A stretch of DNA of 39,401 nucleotides from JACVRM01 sp046262315 (GTDB taxonomy: Bacteria; Actinomycetota; Thermoleophilia; Gaiellales; Gaiellaceae): assembly GCA_046262315.1 (NCBI GenBank), contig JBHEMZ010000133.1, forward strand, positions 1-39,401, in the 5' to 3' direction. Under the pieces are notes generated by a model. It worked only from the letters and a program-made list of their open reading frames with translations, made no database searches and was not told the DNA's origin. Of this stretch, positions 7,970 to 14,849 are shown piece after piece (within the stretch, counting starts at the first letter, position 1; the number at the start of each line of letters is the position of its first letter). Made by a program: the position numbers and the translations under genes.

Positions 7970-8359
7970 TCAGAGGTGCGCGATCGCTTCGATCTCGACC
8001 CGGGCGCCTGACGGAAGTGCCGCGACCTCGACCGTCGCCCGGGCCGGTGGCCGGTCCCCGACGTGGCGCGCATAGACCTCGTTCATGCCGGCGAAGTCGG
8101 CCAGGTCGACGAGGTAGACGGTCGTCTTCACGAGCCGGTCGAGCGCGCTGCCCGCCTCCTCCAGGATCGCGCCCAGGTTCTGCATGACCTGCTCCGTCTG
8201 CTCGCGGACGCCTGGGCCGACCATGGCGCTCTCCCCCGGCCGAAGGGCGAGCTGACCCGAGACGAACACGAGGTCGCCGACACGGATCGCCTGCGTGTAC
8301 GGGGCACCCTGGAACGGCGCGGGAGCGCGTTCGGTGCGCACGACCGCTTTCTCTACCAT
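7970..8359 (-). CDS. ridA: RidA family protein (reactive enamine/imine deaminase)
   Basis: A 129-residue YjgF/YER057c/UK114 protein. The closing signature PARATVEVAALPSGARVEIE holds the Arg that binds the substrate carboxylate in active RidA proteins, and the family start APAPFQGAPYTQAIRVGDLVFVSGQ is intact. The predicted role is hydrolysis of 2-aminoacrylate and related imines that damage PLP enzymes. ATG 8359 follows a good Shine-Dalgarno (AAAGGAG, 6 bases away) located inside the last codons of the HisB-like gene, only two bases separating the genes, so both are surely on one transcript. Confidence 0.92.
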   Translation of the reverse strand: MVEKAVVRTERAPAPFQGAPYTQAIRVGDLVFVSGQLALRPGESAMVGPGVREQTEQVMQNLGAILEEAGSALDRLVKTTVYLVDLADFAGMNEVYARHVGDRPPARATVEVAALPSGARVEIEAIAHL

Positions 8360-8361
8360 CG

Positions 8362-8877
8362 CTACTCCTTTCGTCCCGGCCGGCACGCCTGCGCGAGCGC
8401 GACGCCGAGCGACTTGAAGATCGCTTCGAGTACGTGCTGGGCGTCGTCGCCCCCGATCAGGCGCACGTGGAGCGTGAGGCCGGCGCCCTCGGCGAACTCG
8501 CGCAGAAAGCGCGAGACGAGGTCGAAGTGGAGTCCGCCGACATGCTCGCTCGTCAGGTCGACGTTCGAGACGACGAGCGGACGACCGGATGCCTCCAGCG
8601 ACACGTGGGCGAGCGCCTCGTCGGCGGGGACGACGGCGCTGCCGTGGCGTCGGCCCGCGTGCAGGCCGCCGCGCAGGGCCTCACCGAGCGCCCGGCCCGC
8701 GGCGGCGACCTCTTCGTCGGCGCCGCCGGGGGCGACGTCGAGCTGGACGGCGAAGCCCGCATGCCCCGCCAGCAGCCGGAGGAGGTGATCGAGGACCGGC
8801 AGCCCGGTCGTCACGTTCGAGTCCGCGCCCTCGCCGATCGCGGCTCGGACGCGCAGGCTGTCACGCGTCTCGCTCAC
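8362..8877 (-). CDS. HisB-like protein (imidazoleglycerol-phosphate dehydratase fold) lacking the metal motif
   Basis: Homologue of imidazoleglycerol-phosphate dehydratase, 171 residues from GTG 8877. Alignable family segments are LPVLDHLLRLLAGHAGF (31 His kept), RALGEAL, VPADEALAHVSLEASGRP and HVLEAIFKSLG. In known HisB enzymes the segment before xALGxAL carries DDHHTVED, whose His, His and Glu bind the catalytic manganese pair; here residues 52-57 are GADEEV and the segment is about four residues shorter. The second family motif DHHRxEAxFK reads DAQHVLEAIFK, keeping one His and the Glu. It may therefore be inactive or have a different role. It is not in a his operon: ridA follows immediately and murA lies upstream. 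Confidence 0.8.
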   Translation of the reverse strand: MSETRDSLRVRAAIGEGADSNVTTGLPVLDHLLRLLAGHAGFAVQLDVAPGGADEEVAAAGRALGEALRGGLHAGRRHGSAVVPADEALAHVSLEASGRPLVVSNVDLTSEHVGGLHFDLVSRFLREFAEGAGLTLHVRLIGGDDAQHVLEAIFKSLGVALAQACRPGRKE

Positions 8878-8981
8878 GAGGCGAGCGTAGCGCCTCGGGG
8901 ACTCACCAACGCGCCGCGCCACCGCAGGCGCGGCGAATACTCCGATCCCACACAGGTTTCTCCTCCTGAGGGCGCCGTCAT

Positions 8982-9038
8982 TCCCGGGCTACCGCCACAC
9001 TCCCCGGCTACGGCCACACTCCCGGGCTACGGCCATAT
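8982..9038. repeat. Three tandem 19-bp units
   Basis: Units at 8982-9000, 9001-9019 and 9020-9038 share the pattern TCCCGGGCTACGGCCACAC with one to three changes each. They lie in the 291-base gap between murA and the HisB-like gene, next to the murA terminator hairpin. No coding frame or recognisable function; too short and too few for a CRISPR array. Confidence 0.8.
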
Positions 9039-9049
9039 AGACGCGCGCG

Positions 9050-9070
9050 CCCCACCCTAAAGGGTGGGGG
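9050..9070 (-). terminator. Hairpin downstream of murA
   Basis: CCCCACCC (9050-9057), loop TAAA, GGGTGGGG (9062-9069): a perfect 8-bp GC-rich stem about 100 bases after the murA stop. There is no T-run, which is usual for high-GC actinobacteria. It separates murA from the hisB-like/ridA/cca operon. The 98 bases between the hairpin and the murA stop contain no gene. Confidence 0.6.
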
Positions 9071-9168
9071 TTCCGCCCGCCGCCCTCGTGCTGGACGCTA
9101 TCCGTGGAGTACGCACGCGTCTGGAACGAAGCTGCGCCGAATGTGCGCCCGCACCGGTTGCAGCAGCG

Positions 9169-10482
9169 CTAGAAGCCCGACATGCGTTCGATGCGGGCGC
9201 CGAGCCCACGCAGGCGCTCGTCGATGCGCTCGTACCCTTTGTCGATCTGGTGTGCGTCCCCGATCGTCGACGTGCCCTCAGCGCAGAGCGCGGCAAGCAG
9301 CATCGCCATGCCCGCGCGGATGTCCGGACTCGACATCCGCTGTGCATAGAGCGTTGCTGGCCCCGTGACGACGACCCGATGCGGATCGCACAGGATGATC
9401 CGCGCGCCCATCGAGACGAGCTTGTCCGTGAAGAACAAGCGGCTCTCGAACATCTTTTCGAAGATCAGGATCGTGCCGCGCGCCTGCGTGGCAACCATCA
9501 CGGCGATCGACGTCATGTCTGCCGGAAACGCCGGCCACGGCCCATCCTCTATCTTCGGGATGGCGCCGCCGAGGTCGTCCTGCACGACGAGTTCCTGGCC
9601 CGGGAGCACCCGCACAGACGTCCCTTCGACCTCAACCACCACGCCGAGACGCTCGAAGACCGGCAGGATCGGGATGAGATCCTCGGGCACGGCGTCCTCG
9701 ATGGTCAGCTCCCCGCCCGTGATCGCCGCCATGCCGATGAAGCTCCCGACCTCAATGTGGTCGGCCGCGATGCGGTGCTCGCCTCCGCGGAGACGCTCGA
9801 CACCGGTGACGTGGACGACGTTCGAGCCGATGCCCTCGATCTCGGCGCCGAGCCCAACGAGGAACCGGCACAGGTCCTGGACGTGGGGCTCGCAGGCGGC
9901 GTTCGAGATGGTCGTTCGTCCCGGCGTCAGCGTTGCGGCCATCAGGACGTTCTCCGTCGCCATCACCGAGGCCTCATCGAGGTGGATGTGCGCACCCTGA
10001 AGCCGCGGGGCGCGCAGCTCGTACCGCTCGCCGACCGAGATCTCCGCACCCAGGGCCGCGAACGCATGGATGTGCGGGTCGAGCCGTCGCCGACCGATGA
10101 CGTCTCCCCCGGGGGGCGGGACGGTGGCCCGGCCCACGCGGGCGAGCAGCGGTCCGGCGAGCAGGAAGGACGCGCGAATCCGGCTCGCCAGCTCCTCGCC
10201 CACCTCGTGGGACGGCAGATCGGGGGCGCACACGCGCACGTCGTTCGCCCCCACCCAGTCAGCCTCGGCCCCCAGGTCGCAGAGCAGGTCGAGCATTGTC
10301 TGCACGTCGAGGATCCGCGGCACGTTGTGCAGCAGCACCGGCTCCTCGGCGAGCAGGCACGCGGCCAGGATCGGCAGGACGCCGTTCTTGTTGCCCTCGG
10401 CCTTGATCCGACCGGCGAGCGGGTGCCCACCCTCGATCACGAACGACTCGACGAGGCTCGGCTGGACGGCGGTGGACGTCAT
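9169..10482 (-). CDS. murA: UDP-N-acetylglucosamine 1-carboxyvinyltransferase (MurA) with Cys-to-Asp active site
   Basis: First committed step of peptidoglycan synthesis: transfers enolpyruvate from PEP to UDP-GlcNAc. The product is 437 residues, the usual length, with K32-N33 (GNKNGVLPILAA), the loop PPPGGDVIGRRRLDPH, TASxx-like VMATENVLMAA and PAFPADMTS intact. In the flexible loop the residue that is Cys115 in E. coli is Asp127 here. Asp at this site is known from Mycobacterium tuberculosis and chlamydiae, where the enzyme is active and fosfomycin cannot alkylate it. The start is ATG 10482; a TTG three codons upstream is possible. It diverges from the HD gene at 10545, so the 62-base gap holds both promoters. 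Confidence 0.95.
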   Translation of the reverse strand: MTSTAVQPSLVESFVIEGGHPLAGRIKAEGNKNGVLPILAACLLAEEPVLLHNVPRILDVQTMLDLLCDLGAEADWVGANDVRVCAPDLPSHEVGEELASRIRASFLLAGPLLARVGRATVPPPGGDVIGRRRLDPHIHAFAALGAEISVGERYELRAPRLQGAHIHLDEASVMATENVLMAATLTPGRTTISNAACEPHVQDLCRFLVGLGAEIEGIGSNVVHVTGVERLRGGEHRIAADHIEVGSFIGMAAITGGELTIEDAVPEDLIPILPVFERLGVVVEVEGTSVRVLPGQELVVQDDLGGAIPKIEDGPWPAFPADMTSIAVMVATQARGTILIFEKMFESRLFFTDKLVSMGARIILCDPHRVVVTGPATLYAQRMSSPDIRAGMAMLLAALCAEGTSTIGDAHQIDKGYERIDERLRGLGARIERMSGF

Positions 10483-10544
10483 GCGTGCCAAGTGTGCCGC
10501 GGCCGTCGGCGGCCGTGGCGCACAAGTCCGTCTAGGCTAGCTCG

Positions 10545-11126
10545 ATGCAGCCGACTCGGGAGCAAGCGTGGGAGACGCTCACCCGCTACGCGCAGAGCGA
10601 GGCGCTGCGCCGCCATGCGCTCGCGGTCGAAGCCTCGACGCGCTGGTATGCGCGAACGTTCAGCGAGGACGAAGAGCTCTGGGGGATCACGGCGCTGCTT
10701 CACGACTTCGACTGGGAGATCCATCCCACGCTCGAGCAGCACCCTCAGGACGGGGCGCCGATCCTTCGCGATGAGGGCTACCCCGAGGAGGTCATCGAGG
10801 CGATTCTTTCCCATGCCGAGCACCTGAACATGCCGCGCGACACGCCGCTCAAGCGAACGCTGTTCGCGTGCGACGAGCTGTCGGGCTTCGTGCACGCCTG
10901 CGGCCTCGTGCGCCCGGACGGGATCGATACGCTCGAGCCGAAATCGGTGCGGAAGAAGCTGAAGCAGCCGTCGTTTGCGGCCGGCGTCCACCGCGACGAG
11001 GTCTACTCGGGCGCCGAGCTGCTCGGGCTCGAGCTCGACGAGCACGTTCGCAACGTGATCGAGGCGCTTCGCCCGCTCGCGCCCGAGCTGGGGCTGCGGA
11101 CGTCGGCTCCTGCACAAACGGCGTGA
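10545..11126 (+). CDS. HD-domain protein (predicted phosphohydrolase)
   Basis: A 193-residue HD-superfamily protein. The metal motif is ALLHDFDWEIHP (residues 50-61 region) with a preceding His in RRHALAVEAS and a later LSHAEHL plus CDELSGF, giving the usual H...HD...H...D ligand set. Relatives are annotated as predicted HDIG hydrolases of unknown substrate. ATG 10545 is clear. The stop overlaps the start of the VOC gene as GTGA, so the two were translated as a coupled pair before the latter was disrupted. Confidence 0.85.
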   Translation: MQPTREQAWETLTRYAQSEALRRHALAVEASTRWYARTFSEDEELWGITALLHDFDWEIHPTLEQHPQDGAPILRDEGYPEEVIEAILSHAEHLNMPRDTPLKRTLFACDELSGFVHACGLVRPDGIDTLEPKSVRKKLKQPSFAAGVHRDEVYSGAELLGLELDEHVRNVIEALRPLAPELGLRTSAPAQTA

Positions 11127-11522
11127 CCGCTCAGCTCGATCTGATCGGCATCGTCGTCGCCGACCTGGACGCCTCACTCTCTTTCTACCGGCAGCTCGGA
11201 CTCGACATCCCTGACGATCCGGACCCGGAGGGTCACGGGCATGTCGAGACAACGCTCCCCAGCGGCCTCCGAATCGCCTGGGACTCCGTCGAGACGATTC
11301 GCGGCTTCGACCCGGACTGGACGCCTCCGGACGGAAGCGCGCGCATCGCTCTGGCCTTCCGCTGCGAATCGCCGAAGGAGGTCGACCGTCTCTTCGCAGA
11401 GCTCGCCGGCGCCGGTTACCGCGGCCAACAAGGAGCCGTGGGACGCCTTCTGGGGCCAGCGCTACGCGCAGGTGCTCGACCCTGACGGCAACACGGTCGA
11501 TCTGTTCTGCCCGCTCGACTAG
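11123..11522 (+). pseudogene. VOC (glyoxalase/bleomycin-resistance) family gene with a one-base frameshift
   Basis: Starting at GTG 11123, the frame gives a VOC-type N-terminal half: LDLIGIVVADLDASLSFYRQ through FDPDWTPPDG and VDRLFAELAGAGYRG. It then runs out of family similarity at 11423 and stops at 11485. The other half continues one frame over: KEPWDAFWGQRYAQVLDPDG, then NTVDLFCPLD, ending at 11522. Removing one A from the AA at 11427-11428 restores GYRGHKEPWDAFWGQRYA, the exact family consensus. So it is either a recent pseudogene or a sequencing error. Intact, it would be about 132 residues, one lobe pair with the metal Glu/His strands. The stop abuts the convergent aminotransferase stop. 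Confidence 0.85.
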
Positions 11523-12605
11523 CTACGCGATAACCGCGAGCATCCGCTCGAGATCGTCGTCGTTCGTCCACCAGCCGCAGGATGCCCGCAGCCAGCCGAG
11601 ACGAGGCAGCTCACGGATGACGACACCCGCCTCGTGCGCCTGCTGGACCGTCTGCGACGGATCGTGGGGCGCCCGCCAGCTGACGAGAGTCGCGTGGCCC
11701 GGTTCGGTAACAACGTCATGTCCGGCATCCACCAACAGCTCACGGCAGCGTGCCGCCATCTCCGCCGCGCGCTCGAACCGCCACTCCGGCAGCCCGTCGA
11801 GCGCGGCGAGCAGACCGGCGAGCGACGGCGCGCCCAGCCAGCCGGGGTCGAAGCGGGCGGCCCCCGGCTTCGGCGCGAACGACCCGTCGGGCTCGTACGA
11901 CTCCTGCGACAGATAGCCGGGGAGCGCCACCGACAGCCGATCGGGCTCGCGGACGTACAGCGCGCCCGTCGCGTCGGGCCCGCACAGCCACTTCTGGCCC
12001 GAGACCGTGTAGAAGTCGTACGGCGCCGCATCGATCGGGATCGCGCCCACGCTCTGTGCCCCGTCGACGAGCAGCGGCACCTCCAGCTCGGCGGAGAGCT
12101 CGGCGACCGGCAGGACCTGGCCCGTCGTCCAGGCGACGTGCGACAGCGCCACGAGCCCCGTCCGCGGTCCGATCTCCGCCAGGATCGCGTCGACCGCCTC
12201 CGCCGGTGGTCGCTCGAGGACGGAGGCAACGCGCACTCGGGCCCCGCTCGCCCCCACCGGCCCGAGCAGCCCGAAGTGCTCGGTGTCCGTGGTCACGATC
12301 TCGTCCTCGGGGCTGAGACCGAGGCCCGCGACGACGATCCGGCAGGACTCGGACGTCGACGACGTGAGCGCGACGAGCGACGCCTTCACGCCGAGCTCCG
12401 CACCTAGCCTTGCGCGCACCTGGGCGCGCAAGGCAAGCACCCGCTCGAAGCGTTTCGCCCCACCGCGCCCGTGCTCGAGGTCGTGCTCCAGCTCGCGCTC
12501 GAGCGCCTCTACCGTCCGCCGCGCGACCGGGCCGACGCTGCCAGCGTTCAGGTACGCGTACTGCTCTAGTACCGGGAACGCGGCCCGTGCCTCCTCGGGA
12601 GTCAC
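11523..12605 (-). CDS. Class V aminotransferase-fold PLP enzyme (cysteine desulfurase/isopenicillin N epimerase-like)
   Basis: A 360-residue PLP enzyme. LVDGAQSVGAIPID carries the PLP-pyridine Asp, YTVSGQKWLCGP the Schiff-base Lys, and LTSSTSESCRIVVAG the phosphate-binding stretch. YLNAGSVGPV at the start matches the family. It resembles the CsdA/isopenicillin N epimerase group; no SufS-type active-site Cys loop is obvious, so the substrate stays open. GTG 12605 overlaps the upstream EEP nuclease stop as GTGA. A much longer open frame upstream is antisense-like noise inside that gene. Confidence 0.87.
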   Translation of the reverse strand: MTPEEARAAFPVLEQYAYLNAGSVGPVARRTVEALERELEHDLEHGRGGAKRFERVLALRAQVRARLGAELGVKASLVALTSSTSESCRIVVAGLGLSPEDEIVTTDTEHFGLLGPVGASGARVRVASVLERPPAEAVDAILAEIGPRTGLVALSHVAWTTGQVLPVAELSAELEVPLLVDGAQSVGAIPIDAAPYDFYTVSGQKWLCGPDATGALYVREPDRLSVALPGYLSQESYEPDGSFAPKPGAARFDPGWLGAPSLAGLLAALDGLPEWRFERAAEMAARCRELLVDAGHDVVTEPGHATLVSWRAPHDPSQTVQQAHEAGVVIRELPRLGWLRASCGWWTNDDDLERMLAVIA

Positions 12606-13414
12606 TCGATCGTCACCTCGACAGGAGCGTGATCGGAGAGCAGGCGCTGGCCGACGCGCCGCCGCTGAAGGCGCCAGGGCATCGCGGGCGTCGACGGGGC
12701 GCCGCGCACGAGCACGTGGTCGATCCCAGGGCCCGGATCGGAGAAGCCCCAGTCGGGTCCGGTGAGGTCGAGCAGCGTGCGCGAGACGTCTGGCCGGACG
12801 TTGAAGTCGCCGGCCAGCACGCAGAGCTCGTCTGGGGCGGCCAGCGCGTCCGCGAACGTGGCCGCGCGTACCACCTCGGCGTCGGGGATGCGCTTGTCCG
12901 GCGAGCCCGTGGCGTGGAGGTTCGCAACGAGCGCCCGCCGACCGTCCGAGAACGACAACCGGACGGCGTGGCAGGTGCGCCGCTCCTTCGCCCACGCCAA
13001 TCGCGCGATGGGATCGAGCTCGAGCCAGCGACCCTGCGCACGGCGGAACGCGCGTGCGTTGAGGACGATCGAGCCGGCTTCGGAGCCGCGATGCTCAGGT
13101 GCGAGCAGGATCGCGTTCGCCTGACCGGCGAAGGCCGAGCGCAGCCTGCCGGCGTTGAGATCGGTCAGCCGCCGCCCCAGCCGGGCGGTGGACGGCAGGG
13201 GCCCGATGCTGGGCCGTCGCGCGACCGAGGCGAAAACCCGCATGCCGCTCCATTCGTCGAGTCGCTCGAGAGCCCACACCGGTACCTCCTGAGCGCAGAG
13301 GACGTCCGGCTCGTCCGCGATCGCGAGCCCGAGCATCTCGGCGACATACGCTCGGCGCTCGACCGGCACGGCGTTGCCGTGGAAGAGGTTCCACGTTCGC
13401 ACGAGCAGCGCCAC
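12602..13414 (-). CDS. Endonuclease/exonuclease/phosphatase (EEP) family protein
   Basis: A 270-residue EEP-fold metal-dependent phosphodiesterase. The conserved set is complete: TWNLFHGN near the start, the metal Glu in CAQEV, NLHATG, GDFNVRPD, IDHVLV and SDHAPVEV at the end. No signal peptide or membrane segment, so it should be cytoplasmic. Substrates in this fold range from DNA and RNA to phosphoinositides, and the sequence does not decide. It starts at 13414 and diverges from a small gene at 13437, leaving only 22 bases between the starts. It is coupled to the aminotransferase by a 4-base overlap. Confidence 0.88.
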   Translation of the reverse strand: MALLVRTWNLFHGNAVPVERRAYVAEMLGLAIADEPDVLCAQEVPVWALERLDEWSGMRVFASVARRPSIGPLPSTARLGRRLTDLNAGRLRSAFAGQANAILLAPEHRGSEAGSIVLNARAFRRAQGRWLELDPIARLAWAKERRTCHAVRLSFSDGRRALVANLHATGSPDKRIPDAEVVRAATFADALAAPDELCVLAGDFNVRPDVSRTLLDLTGPDWGFSDPGPGIDHVLVRGAPSTPAMPWRLQRRRVGQRLLSDHAPVEVTIE

Positions 13415-13436
13415 GGCCCGAGGCTACTGTGCGCCC

Positions 13437-13748
13437 GTGCTCCGTCGCGAGCCGTTCGCCGACCTGGTACGCCGCCAGCTCCAGCTCTTCGAGCGCCAGC
13501 AAGAAGAGCTGATCCGTAACGTTGAGGAAGCCGAGCGCGCGTTCGAGCGCGCTGTGCGCGACGAGGCTGAAGAGCGCTACGGGGATCTTCAGGATCTGGT
13601 CGAGACGGGCACCGAGCGGCTCGCTGTGCTGCGTGACAACTACGCTGCGTCGCTCGACGAGGAGACGGCGGAGATGTATGAGGTCGCCTTCAACCGCGCC
13701 GCCGCACGGCGTCTCCCGCGCTTCGCGCTCGAGCTCGGCGACTTCTAG
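13437..13748 (+). CDS. Small acidic helical protein of unknown function
   Basis: A 103-residue protein from GTG 13437, rich in Glu, Arg and Ala and predicted almost wholly helical, with heptad-like spacing across LQLFERQQEELIRNVEEAER and EERYGDLQDLVETGTERL. No known domain recognised. Codon use fits a real gene, with strong G/C third positions. The start is set by the divergent nuclease start at 13414; no Shine-Dalgarno is visible upstream. It could form a coiled-coil dimer. Confidence 0.7.
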   Translation: MLRREPFADLVRRQLQLFERQQEELIRNVEEAERAFERAVRDEAEERYGDLQDLVETGTERLAVLRDNYAASLDEETAEMYEVAFNRAAARRLPRFALELGDF

Positions 13749-13768
13749 CTGGCGCGCCGGTTTCCGAG

Positions 13769-13804
13769 TACAATCCGCGCCTTCCGCCACACTCTTCAGG
13801 GAGG
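13769..13804 (+). promoter_or_regulatory. Likely -10 and ribosome binding site of the QExxH gene
   Basis: TACAAT at 13769-13774 is a good -10 hexamer in this GC-rich setting; no good -35 match is seen. AGGGAGG at 13798-13804 is a strong Shine-Dalgarno spaced 5 bases from ATG 13810. Confidence 0.5.
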
Positions 13805-13809
13805 CGTTC

Positions 13810-14541
13810 ATGCTTCGTCGCTTCACGCTCGCCGTCGCGGCAGTGGCCCTCGCGACCGCGATCCTCGCGCCCGCCGCCCTCGCCACGCACTCGTGGGGCA
13901 GCTACCACTGGGCGGGCACCGCCAACCCGTTCACGCTCAAGCTGGGCGACAACGTCAGCTCCGCGTGGGACTCGTACCTCGCGACCACCTCTTCGGACTG
14001 GTCGCAGTCGACCGTCCTCGATACCACCGTCGTCGCGGGCCAGACGACCAGCCGGAAGTGCAGGCCCACGAGCGGCCGCATAGAGGTCTGCAACGCGACC
14101 TACGGCTCGAACGGCTGGTTGGGGATCGCCTCGATCTGGGCCACGGGCTCGCACATCACGCAGGCCACGACCAAGGTCAACGACACCTACTTCAACACGG
14201 CGCAGTACAACACGCCGGCCTGGCGGAACATGGTCATGTGCCAGGAGGTGGGCCACGATTTCGGGCTGGATCACCAGGACGAAGCGTTTAACAACCCGAA
14301 CCTCGGTACGTGCATGGACTACACGAACGACCCGTCCACGAACCAGCATCCGAACCAGCATGACTACGACATGCTGGCTTCGATCTACGCGCATACGGAC
14401 TCGACGTCGACAGTCGGCGCCGCTGTCACCGGCGCGGCACCCGAGTCGGTCGAGCGGACAGACCGCATCACGGACTCGACCATCGTCGTGCGCTACGCGG
14501 ACGGTTCCTCGCGGATCACGCACGTCTTCTGGGCGCTCTAG
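13810..14541 (+). CDS. Secreted zincin-like protein with a QExxHxxGxxH motif
   Basis: The 243-residue product begins with a classical Sec signal peptide (MLRRFTLAVAAVALATAILA, cleavage near ALA-T26). The catalytic-type helix reads QEVGHDFGLDH (Q145 to H155), i.e. the metzincin HExxHxxGxxH pattern with the first His replaced by Gln, and is followed by a Met-turn-like GTCMDYTND. E146, H149, G152 and H155 are kept. The rest has paired Cys (C84, C94) and a Thr/Ser-rich body. Predicted secreted, monocistronic, with its own promoter and a strong hairpin after the stop. Whether zinc is bound and whether it cleaves peptides is open. Confidence 0.85.
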   Translation: MLRRFTLAVAAVALATAILAPAALATHSWGSYHWAGTANPFTLKLGDNVSSAWDSYLATTSSDWSQSTVLDTTVVAGQTTSRKCRPTSGRIEVCNATYGSNGWLGIASIWATGSHITQATTKVNDTYFNTAQYNTPAWRNMVMCQEVGHDFGLDHQDEAFNNPNLGTCMDYTNDPSTNQHPNQHDYDMLASIYAHTDSTSTVGAAVTGAAPESVERTDRITDSTIVVRYADGSSRITHVFWAL

Positions 14542-14783
14542 AGCGCCCGGGGGCTGGTCCCGCGTCGAGCTGAGTTGGAGGGCCGCCAGGTGGCGGCCCT
14601 CCACGTCCAAAGGCCGCCGCCGCCGGTGTCGAAGCCGGAGTTACCCGTGTCGGCCCCGCTGCCGTAGCCGGCACCCGAGTCGCGATCGCCGGCGGACAGC
14701 TCCTCCGAGGAGCCGCCGGCGTCGGCAGTCGGGGGGACGCCGGCGGCCAGAGCACCCGCGCCGAGCCCCGCGGCCTGTTCCAC
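14538..14783 (-). CDS. Doubtful small Gly/Asp-rich protein
   Basis: An open frame of 81 codons from GTG 14783. It reads a Gly/Ser/Asp-rich stretch (SSEELSAGDRDSGAGYGSG, then GNSGFDTGGGG) that looks protein-like. Upstream in the same frame, 14822-14784 reads LTRLFDWFRGRQP, also protein-like, but no ATG, GTG or TTG precedes it before a stop. An ATG at 14827 is one base out of frame, so the real start may be lost to a one-base deletion. The C-terminus runs through the terminator hairpin of the convergent gene, which makes that end doubtful. It may be a broken gene. The remaining gap of about 300 bases (14542-14849) holds nothing else. Confidence 0.3.
   Translation of the reverse strand: MEQAAGLGAGALAAGVPPTADAGGSSEELSAGDRDSGAGYGSGADTGNSGFDTGGGGLWTWRAATWRPSNSARRGTSPRAL
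14577..14602 (+). terminator. Strong hairpin terminator after the QExxH gene
   Basis: GGAGGGCCGCC (14577-14587), loop AGGT, GGCGGCCCTCC (14592-14602): a perfect 11-bp stem 36 bases after the stop. Just before it, GGGCGCTCTAGAGCGCCC (14531-14548) is a perfect 18-base palindrome centred on the stop codon. No T-run follows. Confidence 0.7.
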
Positions 14784-14849
14784 GGGTTGCCTGCCACGGA
14801 ACCAGTCGAAGAGACGTGTTAACCCATGCGTAGAATGATACTTGGCCGT

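Noticed and set aside
7032..8075. Open frame of 347 codons on the plus strand, antisense to cca and ridA
   Set aside because: It lies fully opposite two well-recognised genes, has Arg/Pro/Ser-rich composition and no domain; a shadow caused by high GC.
8982..9038. Possible CRISPR array
   Set aside because: The units are contiguous without spacers, only three, and no cas gene is present.
9064..10827. Open frame of 587 codons on the plus strand, antisense to murA
   Set aside because: It covers murA and the start of the HD gene; its composition is that of a reverse-strand shadow.
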